From Sambucus nigra (lineage: Eukaryota > Streptophyta > Magnoliopsida > Dipsacales > Adoxaceae): a DNA stretch of 64,000 bases. Shown here piece after piece: positions 1-10,806 of this stretch. The position numbers were made by a program, and so were the translations under genes. The number at the start of each line of letters is the position of its first letter. Position 1 is the first letter of the stretch. Under the pieces are notes generated by a model. That model saw only the letters and a list, made by a program, of their open reading frames with translations, was not told the origin of the DNA and did not search any database. Location of the stretch: the NCBI GenBank assembly GCA_949130495.1, contig OX422211.1:338277504-338341503 (forward strand). The letters run 5' to 3'.

Positions 1-1195
1 CCCGAACAATGGCCACACTTATAGCGAATTCAGAGACTGCTAGATAGACGTATAACTTTTCTCCTGCCATGGGCCGAGATAAGAGCAAGTGAGATCCAAG
101 GTATGACTTGAGTTGATCAAAAGCCTCATCGCACTCTTTGTCCTACTCGAAGGCCTTTCTGAGCACCTTGGAGAACGGAAGACACTTGTTGGTCTCCCTG
201 GAAACGAATGCCACTCTTCTAGTGAGCCTTTGAACGTCCTTGATACTCCGAGGTGTCTTCATGTCAATCAAAGCCTTGATTTTCTCCGGGTTTGCCTCTA
301 TTCCTCTTTAATTGACGATGAACCCAAGAAACTTCCCAGCTCCTACCCCGAAGACACACTTTGTCGGGTTGAGTTTCATCTTGTACAGGTCCATGGTATT
401 GAAGGTCTTTTCTAGGTCTGCCACATGGGTGCAGGACTTTAAGCTCTTCGTCAATATATCATCGACATACACCTCCATAGTCTTGCCTATTTGGTCTTCG
501 AACATCTTATTCATAATACGTTAGTATGTTGCCCCTGCATTTTTTAATCCGAAGGGCATCACCTTATAGCAATACGTCCCTTTGTCAATAATGAAGGTTG
601 TCTTCTCTGAGTCTTCGGCATCCATGAAAATTTAGTTGTAGCCTGAATATGCGTCCATGAAGCTCATGAGCTCATGTCCTGCAATTGCATCTACCATCTG
701 ATCGATTCGGGGTAAGGGGTAACTGTCTTTCGGGAAAGACTTGTTCAGGTCAGTTAAATTCACACACATTCTCCACTTTTCGCTGGCTTTGGGCACAATG
801 ACTGCGTTTGATAGCCATTCAGGATATATCACTTCCCTAATGAATTCAGCCTCTTCCAACTTTCTGACCTCTTCCCAGATGACGTCGTACTTCTCCCTAG
901 AATAGATTCTTCATCTTTGCTTGATTGGCCTTGAATCCTTAGATACATTGAGTTTATGGCACATGATCTCGGGGCTGATTCCAGGCATGTCTGCATGACT
1001 CCAAGCGAAGACACTCTGCCTCTTCTTCAGGAATTTTATCAGCTCCTCTTTGATCTACTCTCTTAAGGCTTTGACGACCTGGACGGTTTTTTCCGGTTCG
1101 TCCTCATTGAGGACGATGGATTCTACCTCTTCCGCGGCCTCTCCTTTCTTCAACTTTGTTTCATCTCTAGGGTCAAGTGTATCGATGTTATAAGT
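1..1195 (-). pseudogene. pol: Reverse transcriptase part of pol (broken, cut by window edge)
   Basis: Reverse transcriptase would copy the element RNA into DNA inside the virus-like particle. On the minus strand the segment from about 1195 downwards is in another frame than the preceding protease. It then shows the classic order: a PEWLSNAVIVPK block (about 800), DLNKSFPKDSYPLPRID (about 740), HELMSFMDAYSGYN (about 650), VMPFGLKNAGATY (about 550), the catalytic YVDD (about 460) and TKCVFGVGAGKFLGF (about 340). Stops interrupt it after YSGYN, after GATY and after FIVN. The RNase H portion begins near base 100 and is cut off. Family assignment is secure; the sequence cannot encode a working enzyme. 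Confidence 0.88.
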
Positions 1196-3729
1196 GGTAG
1201 TAGCTCTCTTATGGGCCTTTCTCTCTCTTCAGCCGAGTTAAAGTAACATTCCCGTGCTATGCTCTGATCACCCTGCTCTTCCCCTACCCCATAGGGGGTC
1301 GGGAATTTTAGCATCTGGTGGACCGTCGACGGCACGGCTTCAAACTCCTTAAGGGCCACTCTTCCTATGATGAGGTTGTAGGCCGAGAAGACATTTTCGT
1401 CCATGACGAAAAAATTGATCTTTCGGGTTAACCTCTTAGGCCACTCATCACCCATTCGTACGTCCATCTCATACATGCCCAGTGGGTGGACCTTTTCACC
1501 GCTGAACCCCATTAACGGATGATGATAGGGTACCAACCTAGCTCTGCTAAGGCCCAGGCTTTTGAAGTAAGGCCAGAACATCACATCTGCCGAACTTCCT
1601 CCGTCTACAAGGATAATCTGCACCTCACACCCATGAACTCTTGTCGTGATCATTAAAGGGTCATCATGTGGAGCTAGGATGCCTTTGAAGTCTAGTCGGG
1701 AGAAACCAACTACGAGAGTGTCCATGTCTACCTTCTTTCTCTTCTGTGCAGTCTCGGAAGACGTTAGGTTTACCACCTCAAGTTTGGTCACTGATTTGGC
1801 CTCTCCCACATTGGCTTTTTTGTCAGCAACCTCAGAACCACCCCCCGCAAGTCCTCCGCATATTGTGTTAACGCCAAAGGAGATCATACCAACCCTCTTT
1901 ACTGGGGTGTTGTCATCTTTTGGCGGGAGGTCTGGATCGTCTTCGTCATCTCCGTCCAAGTCACCATCTCTTCGTGTCGGGGTATTATCACGACATCTGT
2001 CGTTCCTCTTCTTTTGGGGGTCATCTTTCCCCCTTTTGGGGGCTTTGCCATCCACATATTTCCTCAATTTTCCTGACTTCAACATCTTCTCGATCTCATC
2101 CTTCAAGGTGAAGCACTTGTCTATTATATAGCCATGGTCTTGATGGAACTCACACCATAAGTTATGATTCCTCTTATGTGGAGGAGCCTTCAGCTTCTCT
2201 GGACATCTTAGGGATCGATCATTTTTTATCTCATTGAGGATGTGTTCGCATCTTACCGTAAGAGGGTTATAATGCACAAACTTGTCATCAACTGCCCTTT
2301 TCTTCCCATCCTTCTTTCTTTGGAATTTCCCACTGCTATCGCCGTTCTCATCTTCATACTTAGCGGCCATCGCCTCTTCAGCGTTCATGACCTTCCCCGC
2401 AGTTTCCAGTAGCTCCGCCATGGACTTTGGAGGGTCTTCCGCAAGTTTCCACTACAACTTCCCCTTCTGAAGACCTCCTATGAGGGTTGTCATGGCGATA
2501 TTCTCTTCGTAATCTTCAACCTTAAGTTTTTCTTTGTTGAACCTGGCGATGTAGTCTCTTAAGCTCTCGTGCTTGCCTTGCTTGACGTACAACAGATGGG
2601 TGGTCTTCTTTTGAGATTTTACCCCAAAGAAGAAGTTGTGAATGAACCGTTCAGCCAAGCCCTTAAAGTTCTCAATTTAATTCTTCAGAAGGGATGTAAA
2701 CCATATGTGCGCAGCTCCCGTTAAGGTCCCGGAGAAGGCTCTGCACTTCATCTCATCCGGTATTGAGTAGATGTTCGTTGATGACTGGTACATCTCAATG
2801 TGATATATAGGGTTGGTGCTACCATCATACTTGGGAGTCACTGTAGGTGGCTTGAACTTAGCTGGGGTAGGGAAGCTTACTATCTTAGCCACGAACGGGG
2901 AGCCCTCTGAGAAACCTCTTTGCAGTGGATCCCAACTTTTGATGAGGTCTCCTATCTTGTTCTCAAGACGTTGAATAGAGTCGTTACATGGTCTTGCAAC
3001 GTCGACCTGGCCAAGGTTATCCCCAGCCACCTCTAGGGGGTGGACTGATGGTTCCCCAGCCACGGCACAACGTCTGCTGTTGACCTCTTCTTGGTCTCTT
3101 CCTCTTCCCCGGTGAGGCTGACGTTCCCTCTCTTCCCTTTGTGAGCCAGCTGCACTCCTCGACCTTGACAACCTTTGTCTTAGGTCATTTACCGGGCCCA
3201 GCCTTTCAAAGGTTGACCCTCTACTCAGTCGATCAAAAGCTGAACCTCGTTGTTGGGCTTCTCCACCTCTTCTGCCTCTATAGCCTTAGCTCCGTTGGAT
3301 AGGACGAACTGTATTGTTCGAAACCTCATACGGTTCCCAACAATCTTCCGGGACATCTTCCACCTCTAGATCATCATACCTGTCCTCAGGGCAAGGGTTT
3401 CCTTGCCTCCCCAGGCGCAAGCGCCTAGGGTCAGCAACGTCCCTCCTCCGCTGGGGCGCAGGTTGGTCTTTCCGCGGTGCTTGGGGTGGTCCCCTGGCGT
3501 CAGGATGAGGCTGAACCGCCGTCGGAGTGATCATTTTCGGTGAGACTCCAGGTTGCCTCATTATGTTTTGGCTGAGCTGTGCAAATTGCTCCTGCATTGT
3601 GTGTTGCGTTTCATCCAAAGACTTCAAGGCTGCGGCCACTTCCGCCATTTCGGATTGGGGTGGTGCCTGGCTAGGGCTAGGTCCCCCCGCACCAAGCGGC
3701 GGAAGAGGTGGTGGTAATTTCGGTGCCAT
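1150..3729 (-). pseudogene. gag-pro: Gag-protease polyprotein, one frame with three in-frame stops
   Basis: The structural Gag and aspartic protease of the minus-strand element form one reading frame from the ATG at 3729 to 1150. Only three stop codons break it, at 3286-3288 (TAA), 2677-2679 (TAA) and 2452-2454 (TAG). The four open pieces (147, 164, 68 and 423 aa) are therefore not separate genes. The N-terminus is proline- and charge-rich. The gag core spans roughly 2860-2460 (TPAKFKPPTVTPKYDG to DYIARFNKEKLKVEDY). A Cys/His segment (WCEFHQDHGYIIDKCF) lies near 2150, and the retropepsin site LVDGGSSADVM near 1600. Near 1195 the frame shifts into the RT region. Stops rather than deletions suggest decay by point mutation. 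Confidence 0.87.
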
Positions 3730-3885
3730 GTATTAGCACAAAAGAGATGGTGTAGTAGTTGAGCTTAATACCTTACAGGACCTCTTTCAATGGTTAACCA
3801 TCTCCGCGCAAGGGGGGAGGCCTGGTTCACCACCAGAGTCTCCGGTGAGGCTAAGCAACAGATGAGGAAGAGATAGCTTTTGTCT

Positions 3886-3902
3886 TCCCACAGACGGCGC
3901 CA
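3886..3902 (-). promoter_or_regulatory. Primer-binding site for minus-strand DNA synthesis
   Basis: Directly inside the LTR end, on the minus strand, the sequence reads TGGCGCCGTCTGTGGGA after a TTT spacer. A TGGCGCC start is typical of primer-binding sites in plant Ty3 elements, where the 3' end of a host tRNA anneals. The exact tRNA cannot be assigned from here. Confidence 0.75.
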
Positions 3903-4213
3903 AAATGATGATGCAGAAAATAGCACCACCCTTCAAGGTGTTTGTAAGCTCAATTTAATGTTAACAATGGCAGCATAAGAGTACATACACATATAGTAGA
4001 TGGAGGTGAGGAGAAGAGGATTCACACCGGAATATAAGTGGTTCAGCCAATCCGGCCTACGTCCACTATGCAAGTGTATGATGTGTATCACTGTATGAGG
4101 GCTCTAATGGCCATAGATACAATCTCCCAAGCTTTCTCTCTCTACTGTGTATTTGAACAGAGTTTCAGCTAAGGTTGCTCATTTCGGATCCTTTTCAAGG
4201 TAGAGGACGACCT

Positions 4214-4223
4214 CTATATATAG
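4214..4223 (-). promoter_or_regulatory. TATA-like box of the left LTR
   Basis: The minus strand reads CACTATATATAGAGG in the middle of the LTR, the expected place for the U3/R border of a plant LTR promoter. The call rests on position and motif only. Confidence 0.5.
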
Positions 4224-4242
4224 TGCCTGGGGGTGTAGTGTA

Positions 4243-4262
4243 CCCCCCCCCCCCCCCCCCCC
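4243..4262. repeat. (C)20 homopolymer inside the LTR
   Basis: Twenty consecutive C residues follow GTGTA within the LTR. Length is likely to vary between individuals and to be imprecise in assembly. Confidence 0.9.
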
Positions 4263-5070
4263 AAGCATGCAATGAGTATATGCATGAGGATCAAACCAGT
4301 ATGAAAATGACACCTGGCTGATCTCATGTAGATAATGATGACCTACATATTCCCTCACGTGGGGGGGAATGATTCGGTTATAACTGATTTGTGTACACGT
4401 GTTCCCAGCCCCACATATGCGCAGAAGAGCTCGGCCATCTGTGATTGGTCACAACCTCGGCCCGAAAGAGGACGAGGGGGAGACCTTGGTTCAGTGGGAG
4501 AGCCGAAGTATGACACGTTGAGCTATGACATCGGCTTGGGCCGAGGTGATGGTGGTGCAGCAGGAACATCGGCTGAGGATCAGCCGAGATTGGTTCTGGC
4601 GATGTGATGTCCACCTCGGTCTGTTCCTAGCCGAGGCTGCGAACTTTGGATGCCCAGATAATGACTTAGCCGGGATTGATGCTGATGACAGGCAACCTCT
4701 TCATCTTCCGAGCCGAGGTTGCGATCCTTGGAAGACCAGTTGGATAACCGTCCCTGGGTCATGGAGACCTCACTTGCCGAGGTACCTAGCAACATCGGTC
4801 GTGGCCGACCTTTCCTAGGACGAGTCCGCTAGGTGATGATCCATGGTCCCTCCAGCATCGGCCATCTCCATGGCCGAGGTTGATGTCTCTGAGCCGAGGG
4901 GTACATTCAGGGCATATTAGAGGCTAAGGATAAATCTTTTTCGAAATAGCCAAGTATTCTCCTCAATCACTTTTAAATGTTATTAGTGGGGATTATATCC
5001 CTCCTCCCCGAAGTAAAAATGAAGGAAGAATGATCAAGAACATATGGAAATTGGATGTATTATTTATTAC

Positions 5071-6186
5071 CTTGCATATACTACAACATGAATAAATCTT
5101 TCAAGTGAAATGCCATAAATAAAGACAGGGTCAGCTCTATAGTTTTCGGGGCACTAGGCGAAAAACCAAAATGGGGCCCTTTTGTATAAAAAAATCAAAT
5201 TAAAGAAAATATGTTATTCTCGCATTTTTCGATGCAAAACCAATTTTTATATAGCAACTCAATTTTAATATACTAATGTCTAATCCCATCACTAGAATTC
5301 TCATCAAAATGTTTTTTTCTATGAATATTACGTTTTCACGAAATACGGGTTCAATTTTCATTTCTTTAGCAATATCTATAGACATATTCATACAACACGA
5401 CAACAAGTGTAATTTGCTAGTAGACATATTCACACAACACAACAATAAATGTAATTTGCAAAAACAAAAATTAATCACACAATCACAAGATTCTTAATAA
5501 TATTGACAAACCATATTAAAGGAAAATGCTAAAGAGGAATAATAGAACTTGATTTGAGTATCACTTTGAGAGCAATCTCAAATTTTAATTTGTAAATGAC
5601 CAAATAACAAATTGGAATCTACAAAAATTAACCCTTATTTTGATGAGGTTAGTTCAAGAAAAAAAAAAAGACAGGGGTAAGGGTTTGAAAGTAAGGATTA
5701 CTTTCTTGCTTTGGTTAGTAGAGAGAAAGAGAGTAGTGCGAGTGAAAGAGAAGAAGAGAAGAAGATAGTGAGACAAAGTGGGTAAGAGAAATGAGAGAGT
5801 TAAGATTGGAAATGAATAAGTAAACGGTTGGATTTGGGTTATGTTCGTAAGTTTATTTTTTAGTGTGTGGGTGAGTTATTATGTTGTTGTTGGATTTAGT
5901 GTGTGGGTTTAGTTTAAATAGAACAAATTTTATTTTTTGGGAGCCTTTTTTTAAGTGATAACTTTAATTTTTTTCATAACTAATTTTTTTGGGGGGGGCT
6001 TTTTGTTTTGACAACTAATTTTTTCTTATGCCTAATTTTTTTTATACTTAAATTTTTTTTTTCGGAAGGGGCCCCCATTAATTGGAGGCCCTAGGCGGCG
6101 ACCTAACTCGCCTATGCCTAGAGCCGGCCCTGAATAAAGATCGCATTCTCTACCTTGTGAAAACAAGTACTGGTAAATATTTTAAC
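5071..6186 (-). pseudogene. Exon fragment of an unidentified gene, split by a hAT element
   Basis: With the hAT insertion (5126-6132) and one copy of its target duplication removed, the minus strand shows an exon flanked by a splice acceptor (TTTGCAG at 6188) and a donor (GCAAG/GTAATA at 5071). It is clearly related to the exon at 41424-41524: both start GTTAAAA.ATTT, contain CACAAGG.AGAG, and encode a block like VKIFTSTCFHKVEN against VKTFASTNNPHKAED. I do not recognise the protein. The hAT lies inside the exon, so this copy is a pseudogene or gene fragment. Relationship of the two exons is seen directly; splice sites are inferred. Confidence 0.55.
5126..6132. mobile_element. Non-autonomous hAT element (1,007 bp) with 8-bp target duplication
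   Basis: The element starts CAGGGTCAGCTCTA and ends TAGAGCCGGCCCTG, which are inverted repeats of each other with two mismatches. It is flanked on both sides by the identical 8-bp AATAAAGA (5118-5125 and 6133-6140), the target duplication size of hAT transposons. The interior is AT-rich, has long T and A runs, and has no transposase ORF, so movement would need a transposase supplied elsewhere. It sits inside an exon fragment. The boundary call is strong. Confidence 0.92.
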
Positions 6187-6775
6187 CTGCAAACAATAAT
6201 TGCAAATGATCTATAAAAGGAGAATGATGGGATCAGTTGATTTATAAGACAACTCATTTCCTCAAAAGGAAAAAAAAAAATGAGTACAACCAATGTTTCC
6301 AAAAAACTTATAGCTACATATAATTAAGTTTAAATTCTATTGATAAAGGTTCTATTGGAAATGTTCCCCCAACCCCCCACCCCAACACACATGTTTGTAG
6401 GTACACAAGCTTTCTGTGACAAATAATGTATCATCACTTTTTTGATCGAATGATACAGTGGAAGAGGATGGCCATTGAGAGTTACAGATGAAGAGTCGGG
6501 GAAAACGGGTACAGCTAGAATATGAGATTGAAATTCTTAACCCTCGAAATTCTACAACATGAAATTTTAGTTCCTGAACCTATAAATGTAGACATGCACA
6601 CAACCGATATATACAGGTTAAGTTCAGTTTACACGGGTCATATCAGGAAGCAAAGTGAAATAAAAACCAAAACTTCCTGGTGCAAAAAAGTAATCACTCT
6701 TATATATAAAGCTCTCGTGTATGAAACCAACTGCACAATATAAACTATAATTCATAATACACTTGATTAATCTAT
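6187..6775. other. AT-rich stretch without recognisable gene
   Basis: Probably intronic or intergenic debris of the minus-strand gene fragments on either side. A short C-rich patch (CCCCCAACCCCCCACCCC) lies near 6366. I see no ORF with family motifs, no RNA gene and no terminal repeats. Confidence 0.5.
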
Positions 6776-7069
6776 TTACCCAAAATTTGGTCGACAATTA
6801 TAGAGTTCCTTTTTTCTTGGAAAAAAATACGGACAAGTAGTCCCAAATGAATGTTTAAAGAGTTCCAAGACGAGGGTAGGGCAACACCCCTCGCCTCCAA
6901 ATTCAATTACACAACGAAAGTAGCGTACTGATGCAATGCTTAAGATCATGATTCGTATCAAGTTCGATCTTATTGGGATCTCGGCATGAAGTTCAGGCTC
7001 ATACATTTTGCAAATTAAATCAATTGTTTCTTTTCTCTCCTTTCCACACTCAGATTTCAGCCACAGCTT
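6776..7069 (-). pseudogene. Exon-like ORF of unidentified gene
   Basis: On the minus strand an open frame follows a good acceptor (TATTTTTTGCAG, AG at 7070) and encodes KLWLKSECGKERKETIDLIC, then YEPELHAEIPIRSNLIR and EGCCPTLVLELFKHSFG. Codon-like composition and the acceptor suggest a true exon of a host gene, but I do not recognise the family. It lies between the helicase pseudogene and the exon fragment near 6186, all on the minus strand. No donor site could be fixed, and the frame simply continues into AT-rich sequence. It may belong to the same source gene as 5071-6186; that is a guess. Confidence 0.35.
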
Positions 7070-7237
7070 CTGCAAAAAATAAAAATAAAATAAAAAATAA
7101 TAATTAGGCAACAAATGACAAATAGTTATCCAAACTAATAGGTAGAAGTTATTAAAATTACGGAAATTGTTCATGGACATTGACGCTTGCTTTGTTTTCA
7201 AGTGCGTCCGTGTTCCAAGGAAGAGTTTTCAACGTCC

Positions 7238-7477
7238 TCAGCGGAACCACCTGTTGCCGTCACTGTTGTATCGGACTTCGTAGTGATAGCTGAGAAAACG
7301 ATCAGCCAACAATGTCCTGAAAATGATCATCCGTTTGCTCTTGCATAACAGGGATCCCTCCAAGAAGCGATCAGCCAACGCTTGTAATAATTCATAATAC
7401 ATCATTGAAGTCTCTATTTTTGGAAAAATCCGGCTCTTTTGGAAAGTAATATGAGTGAGGTTAATAAAAGTTTTCAT
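7238..7477 (-). other. Short minus-strand ORF, possible exon debris
   Basis: A 79-codon frame whose second half reads YYELLQALADRFLEGSLLCK and LLADRFLSYHYEVRYNSDGN. The composition is protein-like, and an internal ADRFL repeat is visible, but no domain is recognised. It sits among other minus-strand gene fragments and could be a captured or decayed exon. It could equally be chance. Confidence 0.25.
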
Positions 7478-7781
7478 ATCCTAATACTTTCTTAACCGAG
7501 GGAGTATTTCAAGCAAGGTCGTGAGACTAGGAATCGAAAGGCTCTGCCACGGAGATGGTGACAAAAGATCAAATATGATAACTCTGCAAGAGTCATGAGT
7601 TTGGTAACAAGGTGCAGAAGGCGGTTCAAGCAAGGATCACTAATATATTAATGATGAGATTCCTTCTTAACTTCTTTGCAGAAAACAATTGATTGATTGA
7701 TTTCCAACTCCTAGCCATCAGATGCGTGGGGTTTATTATGAAAAGAAATGGCAACATAAAATGTCTCAGTTGAGATCAAAC

Positions 7782-8378
7782 CTTAGAGGAAACTGTACTG
7801 AGGTAATGAACCTTGTGCCTTTCTTCTATAAAAGTGTAATATTCAGCTATACATTTGAGAGTGAAATCATCCATTAGATTAATAAAGTATGGCTTTTCTA
7901 GATTTCGGTCTGTGAAATCTTTAACAGTAACTGGAAATGTAGCTGAAAACATCAAAATTTGCCAACTCTTGGGAAGAAAAATGATAAGCTACTCCACCAA
8001 AGGTTAAAAGTCTAGGGACAACAGCCTATCAGCCTGGGAGACAAAAAAATCATAAAAAAGTTAGATTCTTACAGACCTGTGCTATTAACGACGATCAGAG
8101 AAGCATAATAAATGAATTTTTGGAAATGAGACCAAAAAAATGCAGAAACCCATCTTGGAATTGATTGCCCTTAACAGCTAAATGGTATACTTTTAAACCC
8201 TATCCAGACCAAACCAACCAACAAAAGAGGTAAAATAGGAAATATGGACATAAAAATAATAATTAAAAGTACTCTTCAATATACCTCATCCATGACGAGC
8301 ATTGCACAATCATTTAAAATGCATACTCCTTTCTTGACAAGATCGAGTACTCTTCCAGGAGTTCCAACCAGTACAATT
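7782..8378 (-). pseudogene. DEAD-box RNA helicase fragment (DDX6/Dhh1, plant RH6/8/12 type)
   Basis: Functional members are ATP-dependent RNA helicases of P-bodies that promote mRNA decapping and translational repression. Two exons are visible on the minus strand. The first (about 8378-8285) encodes VGTPGRVLDLVKKGVCILND and ends ...LVMDE at a GT donor. After an intron (8034-8284) the second exon (8033-7782) begins ADRLLS, so DEAD is split across the junction. It continues through motif III (ILMFSATFPVTVKDF), KPYFINLMDDFTLK and YYTFIEERHKVHYLS, then a donor. The second exon is 252 bp, 84 codons, with no net indel against the family as I know it. It has two internal stops (after LSLDF and LVE). 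N-terminal motifs and the C-terminal domain are missing, so it is a pseudogene fragment. Confidence 0.85.
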
Positions 8379-8459
8379 AAAAGCGGGTTGTTATCCGGCC
8401 AGTACATATAAACAAGCTGCATATATTGGGACATCCAAATTTGGTAGGTGAAATACATT

Positions 8460-8690
8460 GTCGTTACAATCAAGTCTTCAACAAATTGGTTTTTAATTAA
8501 CAAAATACACATATATATAGTCCAATTTTATTCGAAGTGAATATAATGTATGTAAACAAAAACAGAATAAGGTAATTGATGGGGAAAAAAAGAATCATTA
8601 CAATCAAGTCTTTAACAAATTGGGTATTACATTACTACACAAAATACACAAATATATAGTCCAATTATATTCAACGCAGACATAATATGT
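8460..8690. repeat. Imperfect tandem duplication of about 135 bp
   Basis: The segment starting near 8462 (TTACAATCAAGTCTT, then ATATATAGTCCAATT) is repeated from about 8597. The right copy is interrupted by the retroelement starting at 8687, and its remainder (TATAAAAACTGAAGAAG) is found at about 11284. This shows that the duplication is older than the insertion. Confidence 0.7.
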
Positions 8691-9058
8691 AACGACCCTA
8701 AAATCCTAAATGACCCTAAAATCTTAAATGGCTGCGGCCATATAGGAGGCGCCGGCCATGAATGGAGTTCTGGAGAAAAAGGCCACGGCCGCGGAGGTAA
8801 AAAGAAGACCGCGGCATTTCGTGGCCTAGATTTGCAAAGGCCCGACACGTGAGGTGATGACGTGGTCTAATTAGGTCATAAAACTTGAGAAACAAGTCTT
8901 AAAGGTTCTAGAAGCCTTTTTGGAGGAGTATTTGTGGAAAGGTGGTGTCATAAGTGGAAACCCTAGGTTCCCTAGTAATTCCTATAAGTACCAACCCTTA
9001 GCACACTTCTCAAAGCTACTAAAACCCTATTTTCCACTTTAGAGAAAGAAAGTGAGAT

Positions 9059-9060
<2 letters not shown>

Positions 9061-9090
<30 letters not shown>
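9061..9090. repeat. (GA)n microsatellite
   Basis: Pure GA dinucleotide run within the leader region of the putative LTR. Confidence 0.85.
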
Positions 9091-9093
<3 letters not shown>

Positions 9094-9125
9094 GTGGTGC
9101 CGGAAAGGAGGTCGTGAACTTTTAC

Positions 9126-9551
9126 CAGTGTTCTAAAAAACGCGCCTAGGCGCGAGGCTTTTTAGATACGCCAAGTTTTGGCCCTAGGCGTGGTCAATGA
9201 TGGTCAACGTTTTTTGGGGCAAGGCGTGAAAAAACGTGCTTTTTTGGGGGTTAAGGCGTGAAAAAACGCGAGTTTTTTAGAAGTAAGGCGTTAAAAGATG
9301 ATTTTTTTTTGTTTTTTTTTTTTGTATTTTTAAAAAATAGTATTTTAATTTACAAATATTTAGACATATTTTTAAGGTATGTACCAATTTAGTATTTTAA
9401 ATAGCCTTGTCATAGTCAAAAAATATTAAAATATATTAAAAAATGCCTAAACGCTTTTTCATGCCTTTTTACGCCAAGGCCCGCCTAGGCTTGTAAGGCT
9501 TAAGGCTTGACCTCCACGCCTTGGTCACGCCCCGCGTTTTTTAGAACCTTG
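9126..9551. mobile_element. hAT-type MITE, copy 1 (426 bp)
   Basis: The ends are CAGTGTTCTAAAAAACGCG and CGCGTTTTTTAGAACCTTG, inverted repeats of each other. The flanks carry a perfect 8-bp duplication ACTTTTAC (9118-9125 and 9552-9559). Subterminal GCCTAGGCG-like palindromes recur at both ends. There is no ORF. The same family occurs at 10807-11224. Confidence 0.92.
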
Positions 9552-10806
9552 ACTTTTACTGTTCACCAGAGAAGAAGAAGTGTTAAAGACGGCAGTCGGT
9601 CACTGTTCATCAAGCTAAGTCTACTAAGTTAAGAGATTTGTCCTCTTCCTAGATTAAAACCCTAGCTCTCATGTTTTTTACTGTTCATAGTATTTTTGTG
9701 CCGTGGATAGTTATTGTTCATAGAGATTTTAAAGACTTGAGAATGTTATTGTTAATCTTTATTTCATTGATTTAGTAGTTTTTTTTTAGTTTTCTTGTTT
9801 AGAGATTACGGGTTTTAGGACATAAGACTTTGAGGATATTCATATTGATCGTATGAGGTTTTACTTAGGGTTTTACCTTTGATCTTGGAGAATTTGAGTT
9901 ATGAGATAATTAGGATTTAAAACCATTTAGGCAGTATCATATCGCGCCTAGGAAGTTTTTAGATGGGATTCGATGTTAAGGCTGCGGCAATATTTGGCCA
10001 GGCCGAGGTGTCATTGTTTGTTGAGGGTTTTTTGCTTAATGCTTGAGATCAAAACAGTTAGTCCTAAGGAGATTGAGCCTAGGACTAACTATGGAGATTA
10101 CAACTTAACTGAGCTCGGCTAAGGTTGTGGAGTTAGCAGTAGTCCGCAGATCAGTCATCCTGGAATTGGGCAGGAGGGGTGGCAGTGGCTTGTGGCATGA
10201 CTAGGTCAAAGATACCTAGAATAAGGCCGCAAAGAATGAGATGTCCAACGTCATACAATAAAGGCCGCGGACTATAAGGATGAACTATGAGAGATTGAGT
10301 CATGGGGGAAGCCGAGGTAAACCAAGGGAGAGTGAACCCTGGAAAAAGCCTTGGAATAGTGAACTGAGGGATATTGAGCCTAACTTACATTCTTTTCCTT
10401 TCTATTGGCTTATGTTGCTTCATCTTCCTTATTAATATTATTATTTTCCATTGACTTATTATTATATCTTTTATTTGCTAGTATTAACACTGATAGGTGG
10501 GCTGAGGACGTTGATTTAAACCTTGTTGAGCTATTTGAGCTCTTCCCTTTCCATATTCCTTATTTCCTCATGATAGAGGTCGTGAATGTAATTAGTGGCT
10601 AAGTAGAGTTTTAAAGGTTGTGGAGGATAATAGAGGCCACGAAGGCTAATCGGATGTAGTGATCTAATAAAAATCAAAGGTTGTTCAATAATTCAGTAAT
10701 TTTATGCTTTAATATATTGCGATGATTTACAAATCTGCCAACTCTGATGGGGAGGCCGTGCCCTACTTATTGGTCGTGGCATAGTAAGTGTGCCTTAATA
10801 ATAAAG

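Larger units (their letters stand above)
1..5036 (-). mobile_element. Ty3/gypsy (Tat-like) LTR retrotransposon, 5' half, decayed
   Basis: Read on the minus strand the order is LTR (5036-3906), primer-binding site, gag, protease and reverse transcriptase, and the element runs off the left edge of the window. Gag and protease resemble the Tat branch of plant Ty3 elements: a retrotransposon gag core, a WCEFHQ..CF cysteine/histidine segment and a protease with LVDGGSSADV. The coding frame carries several stops and at least one frameshift, so this copy is dead. The lineage is inferred from protein motifs, since the integrase and 3' LTR lie outside the window and the target duplication cannot be tested. 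Confidence 0.88.
3906..5036 (-). repeat. 5' LTR of the left Tat-like element
   Basis: On the minus strand the LTR ends ...CATCATCA just before the primer-binding site. The best 5' end is TGATCATTC at 5036, so the termini TGAT...ATCA mirror each other. A TATA-like ACTATATATAG lies near 4215 and can serve as LTR promoter. The LTR is unusually GC-rich between 4430 and 4900, with many CCGAGG/CGGCC words. The 3906 boundary is firm. The 5036 boundary is inferred from the terminal motif alone, because the partner LTR is outside the window. Confidence 0.6.

Noticed and set aside
1646..2131. Plus-strand 161-codon ORF opposite the left gag-pro
   Set aside because: Shadow of the minus-strand polyprotein frame; Ser/Pro-rich with no domain.
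7782..8512. Functional DEAD-box helicase gene
   Set aside because: Two stops in the well-aligned second exon, and the N-terminal and C-terminal parts are missing.
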